Source: GCA-2697345 sp049602715 (lineage in GTDB: Bacteria > Pseudomonadota > Alphaproteobacteria > Rhodobacterales > Rhodobacteraceae). From it: a stretch of 24,896 nt of DNA. This document shows positions 1-6,661 of the stretch, in pieces. The stretch lies in NCBI GenBank assembly GCA_049602715.1, contig JBMYRX010000030.1:1-24896 (forward strand). Direction: 5' to 3'. The notes under the pieces are model-generated. The model was not told the origin of the DNA, did not search any database, and saw only the letters and a list, made by a program, of their open reading frames with translations. Positions within the stretch are counted from its first letter, which is position 1. The number at the start of each line of letters is the position of its first letter. Position numbers and translations under genes: made by a program.

Positions 1-2
1 CA

Positions 3-971
3 AGAATTGAAAAAATAGCTCAAGGTGAAGTTATAACTCGAGATTTAGTTAATACACCGGCCAATGATATGGGGCCTAAAGAATTAGAAGAGTGTATCAA
101 TAACCTAGCAAAAATACATGGAGCTTCTACAAAGTGTATCTCTGGAGATCAACTTTTAGATAGAAATTTTCCTATGATACATGCTGTGGGACGAGCTTCT
201 ATAAAACCCCCAAGGTTAATTGAGATGAAGTGGGGTGATAAGGGCCCAACGCTTACGTTAGTTGGTAAAGGCGTGTGTTTTGATACAGGAGGTTTGAATA
301 TTAAATCCGGACTTGGAATGGCTCTTATGAAAAAAGATATGGGCGGTGCGGCAAATGTAATTGGGTTGTCTCATATGATAATGGCCCAAAATTTACCAAT
401 TAGATTAAGATTACTTGTGCCAGCCGTTGAGAATTCAATATCCTCTAATTCGTTCAGACCAAAAGATATATTAACCTCGAGAAAAGGGTTAACCGTAGAA
501 ATTAATAATACTGATGCAGAAGGAAGGTTAGTTTTAGCCGACACTTTAGCTTATGCAGATGAGGAGGCGCCAGATTTATTAATTTGTATGGCGACATTGA
601 CAGGTGCAGCACGGGTGGCGGTAGGTGCCGATTTAGCACCTTTTTATACAGATGATGATTATTTTTCTGATACATTACGGGAGTCTTCATATAGAGTTAG
701 AGACCCTGTTTGGCGGATGCCTTTTCACACACCTTATGAACCTTTAATAGAGCCAGGTATCGCTGATTTAGATAATGCTCCAGGAGGAGGATTTGCTGGC
801 TCAATAACAGCGGCACTTTTCCTAAGAAGATTTGTTGAAAAAGCGAAGATCTTTGCCCATTTTGACATTTACACATGGCAACCTTCACCCTCTCCAGGAA
901 AACCAAAGGGTGGAGTAGGTATGGGAGCGAGAGCTATTCTTGATGCCCTTCCTAATATTTTAAAAATATGA
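3..971 (+). CDS. Leucyl aminopeptidase family protein (M17), 5'-truncated by window edge
   Basis: Cytosolic di-metal exopeptidase of family M17 (PepA/leucyl aminopeptidase), which removes N-terminal residues from peptides. The frame is open from base 3, and the first residues visible, RDLVNTPANDMGP, are the conserved entry to the catalytic domain, so the N-terminal domain lies left of the window. Metal and active-site signatures follow in order: VGKGVCFDTGG with GGLNIK (two lysines and an aspartate), KKDMGGAANV (aspartate) and the family signature NTDAEGRLVLADTLAYA (Asp, Glu, Arg). The C-terminus (GVGMGARAILDAL) looks complete. The stop TGA overlaps the next gene's start as ATGA, which suggests translational coupling to the NlpC/P60 protein. 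An internal ATG at base 69 lies inside the conserved motif and is not the real start. The family is certain; which M17 subgroup (PepA- or PepB-like) is not. Confidence 0.95.
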   Translation, partial: RIEKIAQGEVITRDLVNTPANDMGPKELEECINNLAKIHGASTKCISGDQLLDRNFPMIHAVGRASIKPPRLIEMKWGDKGPTLTLVGKGVCFDTGGLNIKSGLGMALMKKDMGGAANVIGLSHMIMAQNLPIRLRLLVPAVENSISSNSFRPKDILTSRKGLTVEINNTDAEGRLVLADTLAYADEEAPDLLICMATLTGAARVAVGADLAPFYTDDDYFSDTLRESSYRVRDPVWRMPFHTPYEPLIEPGIADLDNAPGGGFAGSITAALFLRRFVEKAKIFAHFDIYTWQPSPSPGKPKGGVGMGARAILDALPNILKI

Positions 972-1792
972 TGGACCCTCGTATTACCCCGGCGAATGAA
1001 CGGGTAGCAGCAATTTATTTGAAAGGAAAAGTAAAAAGCAAGTCCTTTTCAAGGGGGGTTATAAAGGAATGTAGCTTAGGCATCGCAGACTTACTAAATT
1101 CTCCACAAGGAAATCGAGTGTCACAATTATTTTTAGGTGACAGGGTAAGGGTTTTCGAGGTTGTAAAAGGCTTCGCGTATGTTCAGGTTGAGAAAGATAA
1201 TTATTGTGGTTATGTCAAAGATAATTTACTGAGATCCCCGTCCAATATAAGCCATTGGGTTAGTGTTTCTGGTAGTACTTTATATTTTGAAGATAACCTT
1301 AAAAAAAGGGAAATAAGTGAGCTCTATCTAGGTGGGATGGTAGAAGTTAAAAATGACGACGGTGTTTGGGCTGAACTAATCAGTGGTGGATTTATACCTA
1401 GCTGCCATCTCAAAAAACTTAACAACAAATTGTCAGATCATGTTGGTGTTTCTAGATTTTTCCTAAACACACCTTATCTTTGGGGAGGTTGCTCGAGAAA
1501 AGGCGTTGATTGCTCTGGCTTAGTTCAAACGGCTCTTCATAGCTGCGGTATTAGCTGTCCTAGGGATACAGATATGCAGGAATTTTTGGTTGGCAAACGT
1601 ATTAATGTTCAAGATGCTCAACAAGGAGACTTAGTGTTTTGGAAAGGCCATGTAGGAATTTTAAGTAAAAAAAACACACTTCTTCACGCTAGTGCCTTTC
1701 ATATGTCTGTTGTTGAGGAAGATTTTCGATCAGCAAAAAATAGAATAGAAGAGAGTAAAGGTGGAAAAATTACAACTGTAAGGCGTATCTAG
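968..1792 (+). CDS. NlpC/P60 family peptidase with two SH3b-like domains
   Basis: Probable cysteine peptidase of the NlpC/P60 family, which usually cleaves gamma-D-glutamyl-diaminopimelate bonds in peptidoglycan peptides. The 274-residue protein has two SH3b-like modules (about residues 12-88 and 96-150) and a C-terminal NlpC/P60 domain (about 158-270). The catalytic cysteine is C182 in VDCSGL. H228 in GDLVFWKGHVGIL and H240 in LLHAS complete the usual triad, at the spacing expected for the family. No signal peptide or membrane segment is visible, so a role in recycling peptides in the cytoplasm is as likely as wall cleavage; that is inference. The start ATG overlaps the aminopeptidase stop (ATGA), and both enzymes act on short peptides, consistent with one operon. 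At the 3' end the stop TAG shares the palindrome CTAG with the stop of the opposing DUF2794 gene. Confidence 0.93.
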   Translation: MMDPRITPANERVAAIYLKGKVKSKSFSRGVIKECSLGIADLLNSPQGNRVSQLFLGDRVRVFEVVKGFAYVQVEKDNYCGYVKDNLLRSPSNISHWVSVSGSTLYFEDNLKKREISELYLGGMVEVKNDDGVWAELISGGFIPSCHLKKLNNKLSDHVGVSRFFLNTPYLWGGCSRKGVDCSGLVQTALHSCGISCPRDTDMQEFLVGKRINVQDAQQGDLVFWKGHVGILSKKNTLLHASAFHMSVVEEDFRSAKNRIEESKGGKITTVRRI

Positions 1793-2133
1793 CTAACACT
1801 TCTTATCAATTTTTTTTCTAGAACCTGCAAAACGTTCTTTAAATTAGAACCTCTTTTTAGTATCCTTCCGTCCATTCCGACTACACTGTAAAGCTGGTTT
1901 TTAGTGCCAAGCTTTGGGTTTTTTTCGATTGTAAAAATTGGAAATTCTGCGGTTCGACGGAATATCGAAAAAACCGCTCTATGGCGTAACATAGAAATTC
2001 CATAATCTCGCCACTCACCTATCGCTACCATCTTCCCGTATATAGATAAAATTATACCAAGCTCTTTTTTGTCAAAAGATATCTTTTCGTAAGGTTTTCG
2101 AAGTAAAAAAACCGGATTATTATTATCTACCAT
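1789..2133 (-). CDS. DUF2794 domain-containing protein
   Basis: A 114-residue protein of unknown function. Its sequence matches my memory of the alphaproteobacterial family DUF2794: an N-terminal segment with ELGIILSIYGKMVAIGEWRDYG, split here as ELGIILSIYG then KMVAIGEWRDYG, then AVFSIFRRTAEFPIFTIEK, and a C-terminal DGRILKRGSNLKNVLQVLEK. It has no signal peptide or membrane helix and is rich in beta-strand-like patterns. It is convergent with the NlpC/P60 gene, sharing the four bases CTAG so that each gene's stop lies on one strand of the same palindrome. A 181-base gap separates it from ilvE upstream, so it may have its own promoter. Its length equals the usual family length. I assign no role. 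Confidence 0.85.
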   Translation of the reverse strand: MVDNNNPVFLLRKPYEKISFDKKELGIILSIYGKMVAIGEWRDYGISMLRHRAVFSIFRRTAEFPIFTIEKNPKLGTKNQLYSVVGMDGRILKRGSNLKNVLQVLEKKLIRSVS

Positions 2134-2314
2134 AAGTAGTATAATTACTTCTGATTATTATAAAATCAAGTTTAGTGTGGGTATTTCAAAAAAATTTCTT
2201 AAACAACGTTAGATTTAAGATCATTAAAAGGATGGCTTTATATTTTTTCAATAAATACGGTTCGCCCACTAAAATATGAACTTTTGAATTACAACGCCAA
2301 ATTAATTAATGCTT

Positions 2315-3184
2315 TTAAGCTCGTACAAGTTTTTCATATGTATCAGATATGTCTTTGGTTAGGTTTCCCACTTCAAAGTTATAATCGCCAATTTCACCTA
2401 CTGGAGTTATTTCAGCAGCTGTACCGGTCAGCCAACATTGTTCAAAACTTTCTAGTTCGCCAGGCATTATATGCCTCTCATGAACTTGTACATTTTTCTC
2501 CTTCAGCATTTCTATAACGGTTTGACGAGTTAAACCATTCAAAAAACAGTCAGGTTTAGGGGTGTGAACTTCTCCGTCTTTTACAAAAAATATATTAGCT
2601 CCAGTAGCCTCTGCTATATACCCTCTGTAATCAAACATCATGGCGTCTGAGCACCCTTTTGCTTCAGCTGCATGCTTTGACATTGTACAAATCATATACA
2701 GACCTGCAGCTTTAGCATCACATGGTATTGTCTCTGGTGAAGGACGCTTCCACTTTGATATATCTAGTTTAGCACCTTTCATTTTAGCCTCACCATAGTA
2801 TGCGCCCCACTCCCAAGCAGCTATAGCCAAACGAACAGGATTTTTGGCGGAGGCAACCCCCATATCTTCTCCGGCACCCCTCCATGCTATTGCTCTTACG
2901 TATGCGTCATCAAGGTTATTTGCAGCTAATACATCATTTTTTGCAACTTCAATTTCATCAATTGAATATGGTATTTCAAAGTCTATTGACTTCGCAGAGT
3001 TTTTTAATCTTTCGGAATGTTCCTGTGACTTAAATATTTTCCCATTATAACACCTTTCTCCTTCAAAAACTGACGATGCGTAATGCATAGCATGGGTTAA
3101 TATGTGAATATTAGCGGCTTTCCAATCAATAAGTTGGCCATCCATCCAGATTAACCCTTCGCGATCGTCATATGCACCAGTCAT
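2315..3184 (-). CDS. ilvE: Branched-chain amino acid aminotransferase
   Basis: PLP-dependent class IV (fold type IV) aminotransferase that interconverts branched-chain 2-oxo acids and leucine, isoleucine or valine using glutamate. It is the last step of their synthesis, in the cytosol. The 289-residue protein is of typical length. The Schiff-base lysine is K158 in CDAKAAGLY. The glutamate that contacts the PLP pyridine nitrogen is E192 in GYIAEATGANIF, and the THAMHYASSVFEG segment (residues 30-42) is the characteristic IlvE N-terminal motif. The ATG start is preceded by an AGGGG ribosome-binding site (spacing about 9). It is divergent from the petP-like gene across a 163-base region. A second class IV aminotransferase lies at 17391-18299 but has diverged active-site residues, so this is the better ilvE candidate. 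Confidence 0.93.
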   Translation of the reverse strand: MTGAYDDREGLIWMDGQLIDWKAANIHILTHAMHYASSVFEGERCYNGKIFKSQEHSERLKNSAKSIDFEIPYSIDEIEVAKNDVLAANNLDDAYVRAIAWRGAGEDMGVASAKNPVRLAIAAWEWGAYYGEAKMKGAKLDISKWKRPSPETIPCDAKAAGLYMICTMSKHAAEAKGCSDAMMFDYRGYIAEATGANIFFVKDGEVHTPKPDCFLNGLTRQTVIEMLKEKNVQVHERHIMPGELESFEQCWLTGTAAEITPVGEIGDYNFEVGNLTKDISDTYEKLVRA

Positions 3185-3289
3185 TATAATACGCCCCTTA
3201 CTTAACAGCCTATCTTTTCATTTATTACCCACTTAGATAATTAAAAGACATAATATTACTCAAAACAACTATATTTTATCATTCGTTTC

Positions 3290-3318
3290 TTGAAATGTCA
3301 ATAACACTGACATAAAGT
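3290..3318 (+). promoter_or_regulatory. Putative petP promoter with palindromic operator in the spacer
   Basis: TTGAAA (3290-3295) and TAAAGT (3313-3318) are separated by 17 bases, an acceptable -35/-10 pair upstream of the MarR gene starting at 3348. The spacer holds an inverted repeat, ATGTCA at 3295-3300 and TGACAT at 3308-3313, with a 7-base gap (19 bases in all). A symmetrical site between promoter elements is where MarR-type dimers commonly repress. The match was made by eye; the regulator and promoter activity are inferred. Confidence 0.35.
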
Positions 3319-3347
3319 TAGGTTCATATTATGGAGAATTTAGTAAT

Positions 3348-3854
3348 ATGGAAAAGCCTGATGATAAAATTAATAGTCATTTACTTAATAATGATATTTC
3401 GAGAGAAGACGAATTAAGACTTGGCATCGAGGCAATGTTTTTTGCTTATAGAGGATTCACTTCTGATCCTGATAAAATACTTTCAAGATATTCTTATGGT
3501 CGAGCGCATCATAGAGCCGTTCATTTTATAAATAGATGCCCAGGAACCACTGTAAATAATCTTTTAGATATTCTTGGAGTTACCAAACAATCATTAAATA
3601 GAGTTCTAAGAAAACTAATTAAAGATGGCTTAGTAAAAAGTAAGATTGGAGAATTAGATAAACGAGAAAGACACTTACTTCTAACTCCAGATGGGATTAA
3701 ACTTGAAAGACAGCTTTCAAAAGCTCAAAGGCAAAGGATGAGTGAAGCCTACAAGGCAGCGGGATCGGAAGCAGTTTCAGGGTTTATAAATGTCTTAGAA
3801 AAACTAATGGATAAAAACATTAAATTACGCTTTAAAAATCTTTCAGGAGAATAG
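3348..3854 (+). CDS. petP: MarR family transcriptional regulator (PetP-like)
   Basis: DNA-binding dimeric winged-helix protein of the MarR family, 168 residues. The winged helix-turn-helix spans about residues 53-119: TVNNLLDILGVTKQSLNRVL forms the helix pair, and KIGELDKRERHLLLTPDG forms the wing with the usual D-x-R-x-R pattern. It lies 12 bases upstream of a response regulator gene. A MarR/OmpR-type pair in this order is known as petP-petR in Rhodobacter capsulatus, where it was linked to expression of the cytochrome bc1 (pet) genes. The gene symbol rests on that order and on similarity of type. ATG 3348 was chosen because GGAG lies about 11 bases upstream. A palindrome in the probable promoter (3295-3313) suggests autoregulation. 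Its ligand is not predictable. Confidence 0.85.
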   Translation: MEKPDDKINSHLLNNDISREDELRLGIEAMFFAYRGFTSDPDKILSRYSYGRAHHRAVHFINRCPGTTVNNLLDILGVTKQSLNRVLRKLIKDGLVKSKIGELDKRERHLLLTPDGIKLERQLSKAQRQRMSEAYKAAGSEAVSGFINVLEKLMDKNIKLRFKNLSGE

Positions 3855-3866
3855 GGGAAATAACTG

Positions 3867-4577
3867 ATGGCTAAAATTAGTCCAGATAGTTTTCACATAT
3901 TAGTAGTCGATGATGATCAACGAATTAGAAGTTTATTAAAAAAGTTCTTAGTTCAAAATGGTTACTGGACTAGTATTGCGAATAATGCTGAGCATGCAAG
4001 AGGCTTAGTAATGGCGTTCAAATTTGATCTAATAGTTCTGGATGTCATGATGCCTGGTGATAGTGGGATAGAATTCACATCAGAAATACGGAAAGAGGAT
4101 AGTACTCCAATTTTACTTTTAACTGCGAAAGGAGGTAGCTCAGATAGAATTATGGGTTTACAGGCCGGGGCGGATGATTATTTGGCTAAGCCATTTGAAC
4201 CCGAAGAACTATTGTTACGTATAAATTCGATACTAAGAAGAGTTACTCGTCAAAAGGAAATAACCGAGATACCAGCAATGCTATGCTTAGGAGAGATAAA
4301 ATATGATACAGCAAGGGGTGAGCTTTGGAAGGGTGATATCTTAATTAAATTGACTACAACAGAAATCGCGCTTATGCGGATTTTCTCAAAAAATATCAGA
4401 GAACCAGTTACGAGATCAAAGTTAGTAGAAGATCTCGGTAGGGGTAAAGGCCAAGCACAGGAACGGGCCGTTGATGTACAAGTGACTCGATTGCGAAGAA
4501 AAATTGAAATTGATTCGAAACAACCTCGATATATTCAGACCGTTAGAGGTTCTGGTTACATGCTATCACCAGATTAA
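3867..4577 (+). CDS. petR: OmpR/PhoB-type response regulator (PetR-like)
   Basis: Two-component response regulator of 236 residues. The receiver domain (about 9-120) has the acidic pair in VVDDD (14-17), the phospho-acceptor D59 in LIVLDVMMPG, T86 and K108 in YLAKPF. The C-terminal winged-helix DNA-binding domain (about 140-234) is of the OmpR/PhoB class, with LTTTEIALMRIF and AVDVQVTRLRRKIE, ending in YIQTVRGSGYML. It follows the MarR gene by 12 bases with a clear AGGGGAA ribosome-binding site. No histidine kinase gene is adjacent, so the phosphodonor must be encoded elsewhere. The PetR assignment follows the petP-petR arrangement known in Rhodobacter; the pet (cytochrome bc1) genes are not in this window. 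Confidence 0.9.
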   Translation: MAKISPDSFHILVVDDDQRIRSLLKKFLVQNGYWTSIANNAEHARGLVMAFKFDLIVLDVMMPGDSGIEFTSEIRKEDSTPILLLTAKGGSSDRIMGLQAGADDYLAKPFEPEELLLRINSILRRVTRQKEITEIPAMLCLGEIKYDTARGELWKGDILIKLTTTEIALMRIFSKNIREPVTRSKLVEDLGRGKGQAQERAVDVQVTRLRRKIEIDSKQPRYIQTVRGSGYMLSPD

Positions 4578-4595
4578 CTAGAAAGGTATTATACA

Positions 4596-5537
4596 ATGGC
4601 AACAGTTTTAATTTCTCACCCCGATTGCTTGAAGCATATAACGCCTGAAAACCATCCTGAACGAGTTGAAAGACTCGTAAGTATAATGAAGTCTTTGAGA
4701 GGGTTCCAAGATCCAGATTTAGTAAGATTAGATGCGCCTGAAGGAAGTGAATCTGATGTATTGCGTGTACACCCAATCGAGTACTTGGATAATTTAAAGC
4801 AACAGTCTCCTGTTGATGGCTTTATAGCTTTGGACTCAGATACTTTTATGTCAGCGGGCTCGCTTTCTGCAGCTATGAGGGGCGTTGGGGGGATTACGAA
4901 AGCAGTTGATTTAATAATGAACAATCAGGCAAGAAATGTTTTTGTTGTGACAAGACCCCCTGGACATCACGCCGAAAAAGAGACCTCGATGGGTTTTTGT
5001 CTTTTTGGTAATATATCTATTGCGACCAAATACGCATTAGATCATTATAAACTATCAAAAATCGCTATTGTTGATTTTGATGTACATCATGGAAATGGAA
5101 CTCAAGATATTTTATGGAACGAAAAACGGTCATTATTTATTTCGTCGCATCAAATGCCATTATATCCTGGAACGGGTAAAGAAAATGAGACTGGGATAGA
5201 AAATAACATCTTGAACATTCCCTTACCTCCAAATACCACAGGTAAAGATTTTAAATATTTATATGAGAATAAAGTTTTTCCAGCTTTAGAGGAGTTTTCT
5301 CCTGATTTATTGTTAGTATCTGCAGGTTTTGATGCGCACGCTTCTGATCCACTAGCAAACATAAATCTTCATGAAGAGGATTTTGCATGGGTTACTAGTC
5401 GTTTATGTGATTTGGCTGATAAGCACTGTAATGGACGTTTAGTCTCGACATTAGAGGGTGGGTATGATCTTGATGCGCTTGCAAAATGTGTAAAAATCCA
5501 CTTAAAAATCTTGTTAGATAGGGGGCGTGATGTCTAA
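4596..5537 (+). CDS. Histone deacetylase family protein (AcuC/APAH-like hydrolase)
   Basis: Zinc-dependent amidohydrolase of the histone deacetylase superfamily, 313 residues. Bacterial members deacetylate acetylated lysines, polyamines or small amides; the substrate cannot be read from the sequence. Key residues are visible: tandem catalytic histidines H124-H125 in RPPGHHAE, zinc ligands D162 and H164 in VDFDVHHGNGTQ, zinc ligand D246 in SAGFDAH, and the transition-state tyrosine Y290 in LEGGYDL. There is no signal peptide, so it acts in the cytosol. It follows the response regulator by 18 bases and overlaps xseB by 8 bases, so it probably belongs to the petP-petR to dxs transcription unit. 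The catalytic set is complete, so it should be active. Confidence 0.92.
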   Translation: MATVLISHPDCLKHITPENHPERVERLVSIMKSLRGFQDPDLVRLDAPEGSESDVLRVHPIEYLDNLKQQSPVDGFIALDSDTFMSAGSLSAAMRGVGGITKAVDLIMNNQARNVFVVTRPPGHHAEKETSMGFCLFGNISIATKYALDHYKLSKIAIVDFDVHHGNGTQDILWNEKRSLFISSHQMPLYPGTGKENETGIENNILNIPLPPNTTGKDFKYLYENKVFPALEEFSPDLLLVSAGFDAHASDPLANINLHEEDFAWVTSRLCDLADKHCNGRLVSTLEGGYDLDALAKCVKIHLKILLDRGRDV

Positions 5538-5778
5538 AGAAAATATATCTGAAATGTCATTTGAAAAAGCTATGGCTGAGCTTGAAGAAGTGATTGATAA
5601 GTTAGAACATGGAGAGGTACCTTTAGAAGACTCTATTAAGCTTTATGAGCGTGGAACGCAGCTGAAAAAAATATGCGAGGCTAAATTGAAAGAAGCTGAA
5701 CAGAAAGTTAAAAATATAACTTTAGATAAAGATGGTAATTCTCTTGAGTATAGGTCAGAAAGTGAGAGTAGCGACTAG
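5530..5778 (+). CDS. xseB: Exodeoxyribonuclease VII small subunit
   Basis: Small subunit of exonuclease VII, which with XseA degrades single-stranded DNA to oligonucleotides. It is an 82-residue, highly charged, helical protein with the family pattern SFEKAMAELEEVIDKLEHGE, then PLEDSIKLYERGTQLKK and a short C-terminal tail. ATG 5530 is preferred over GTG 5527, because the ribosome-binding site GGGGG (5521-5525) lies 4 bases before the ATG but only 1 base before the GTG. It overlaps the deacetylase gene by 8 bases and the next gene by 1 base (TAGTG). The xseA partner is not in the window. Its position just ahead of ispA and dxs is a common proteobacterial order. Confidence 0.95.
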   Translation: MSKENISEMSFEKAMAELEEVIDKLEHGEVPLEDSIKLYERGTQLKKICEAKLKEAEQKVKNITLDKDGNSLEYRSESESSD

Positions 5779-6644
5779 TGTTTGACATTGTTCTTGCAAG
5801 TACTCAGAAAAAAATTCAAACTATTTTTGAGAAAATAAGTATCAAATTTGATCATCGACTATCTGAACCTATTTTATACGCCGTTTCAGGTGGAAAATGC
5901 ATAAGAGCTTTTTTAGTGAGTGAGAGCGCAAGAATTTATGGAGTTTCAGAGTATCAAGCCTTGCGTGTGGGTGCAGCGGTAGAAGCAATTCACGCATACT
6001 CATTAATACATGATGACTTACCATGTATGGACAATGACAATTTTCGTCGAGGAAAACCCACTGTTCATATAAAGTGGGATGAGTCTGTCGCAGTTTTAAT
6101 TGGAGACGCTCTTCAGTCATTATCATTTGAAATTTTGTCTGAGGATAAAACCTCAAGTGATCCGTCAGTACGATTAGCGCTCATTTCTTCATTGTCAAAG
6201 GCCATTGGGGCAAAGGGGATGGTCTATGGACAATTTTTGGATATGGAGGCAGAACGTCAAGAAACGCTTTTGGATATAGATGCAGTTAAAGAGCTGCAAA
6301 ATAGAAAAACAGGAGCTCTAATAGAGTGGGCTGCACTTACTGGACCTTTAATGGCTGGAGTAGATAATACACCATTAAAGAAATATGCGCAGTTACTGGG
6401 TCTGGCCTTCCAGATACACGATGATATTCTGGATGTTGAAGGTGAAATAAAAATGGTTGGAAAAAGGCTTCGAAAAGATTACCTGGCTGGTAAGGCTACC
6501 TTCGTAAGCTGTTTGGGTTTAAGTGGAGCGAAGAAAAAAGCAGAGTCATTGATCAACCAAGCTGTTGCAGAACTGGATACCTTTGGTACTTCATCTGACA
6601 ACTTGAAGGCCCTAGCGCAATTTGTTATCTCGCGAGAGGTATAG
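5778..6644 (+). CDS. ispA: Polyprenyl (geranyl/farnesyl) diphosphate synthase
   Basis: Head-to-tail prenyltransferase condensing isopentenyl diphosphate with allylic diphosphates, most likely to farnesyl diphosphate. It is cytosolic, 288 residues. The first aspartate-rich motif is D79-D80...D85 in HDDLPCMDND, with the two-residue insertion typical of bacterial short-chain (FPP) synthases. The second is D215-D216...D219 in HDDILD. RRGKPTVH follows the first motif. The diphosphate-binding loop usually written GGKRxRP reads GGKCIRA here (residues 38-44): K40 and R43 are kept, but the first arginine is cysteine and the proline is alanine. GTG is the start, sharing a base with the xseB stop (TAGTG). 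Its neighbour dxs supplies the MEP pathway. Geranylgeranyl synthase is an alternative. Confidence 0.93.
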   Translation: MFDIVLASTQKKIQTIFEKISIKFDHRLSEPILYAVSGGKCIRAFLVSESARIYGVSEYQALRVGAAVEAIHAYSLIHDDLPCMDNDNFRRGKPTVHIKWDESVAVLIGDALQSLSFEILSEDKTSSDPSVRLALISSLSKAIGAKGMVYGQFLDMEAERQETLLDIDAVKELQNRKTGALIEWAALTGPLMAGVDNTPLKKYAQLLGLAFQIHDDILDVEGEIKMVGKRLRKDYLAGKATFVSCLGLSGAKKKAESLINQAVAELDTFGTSSDNLKALAQFVISREV

Positions 6645-6661
6645 AGATTGAAAGAGCCTTT

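Noticed and set aside
2134..2314. Gap between DUF2794 and ilvE, scanned for a promoter, terminator or small RNA
   Set aside because: It is very A/T-rich with a TATAAT on the minus strand, but no well-spaced -35 box, no stable hairpin and no coding frame were found.
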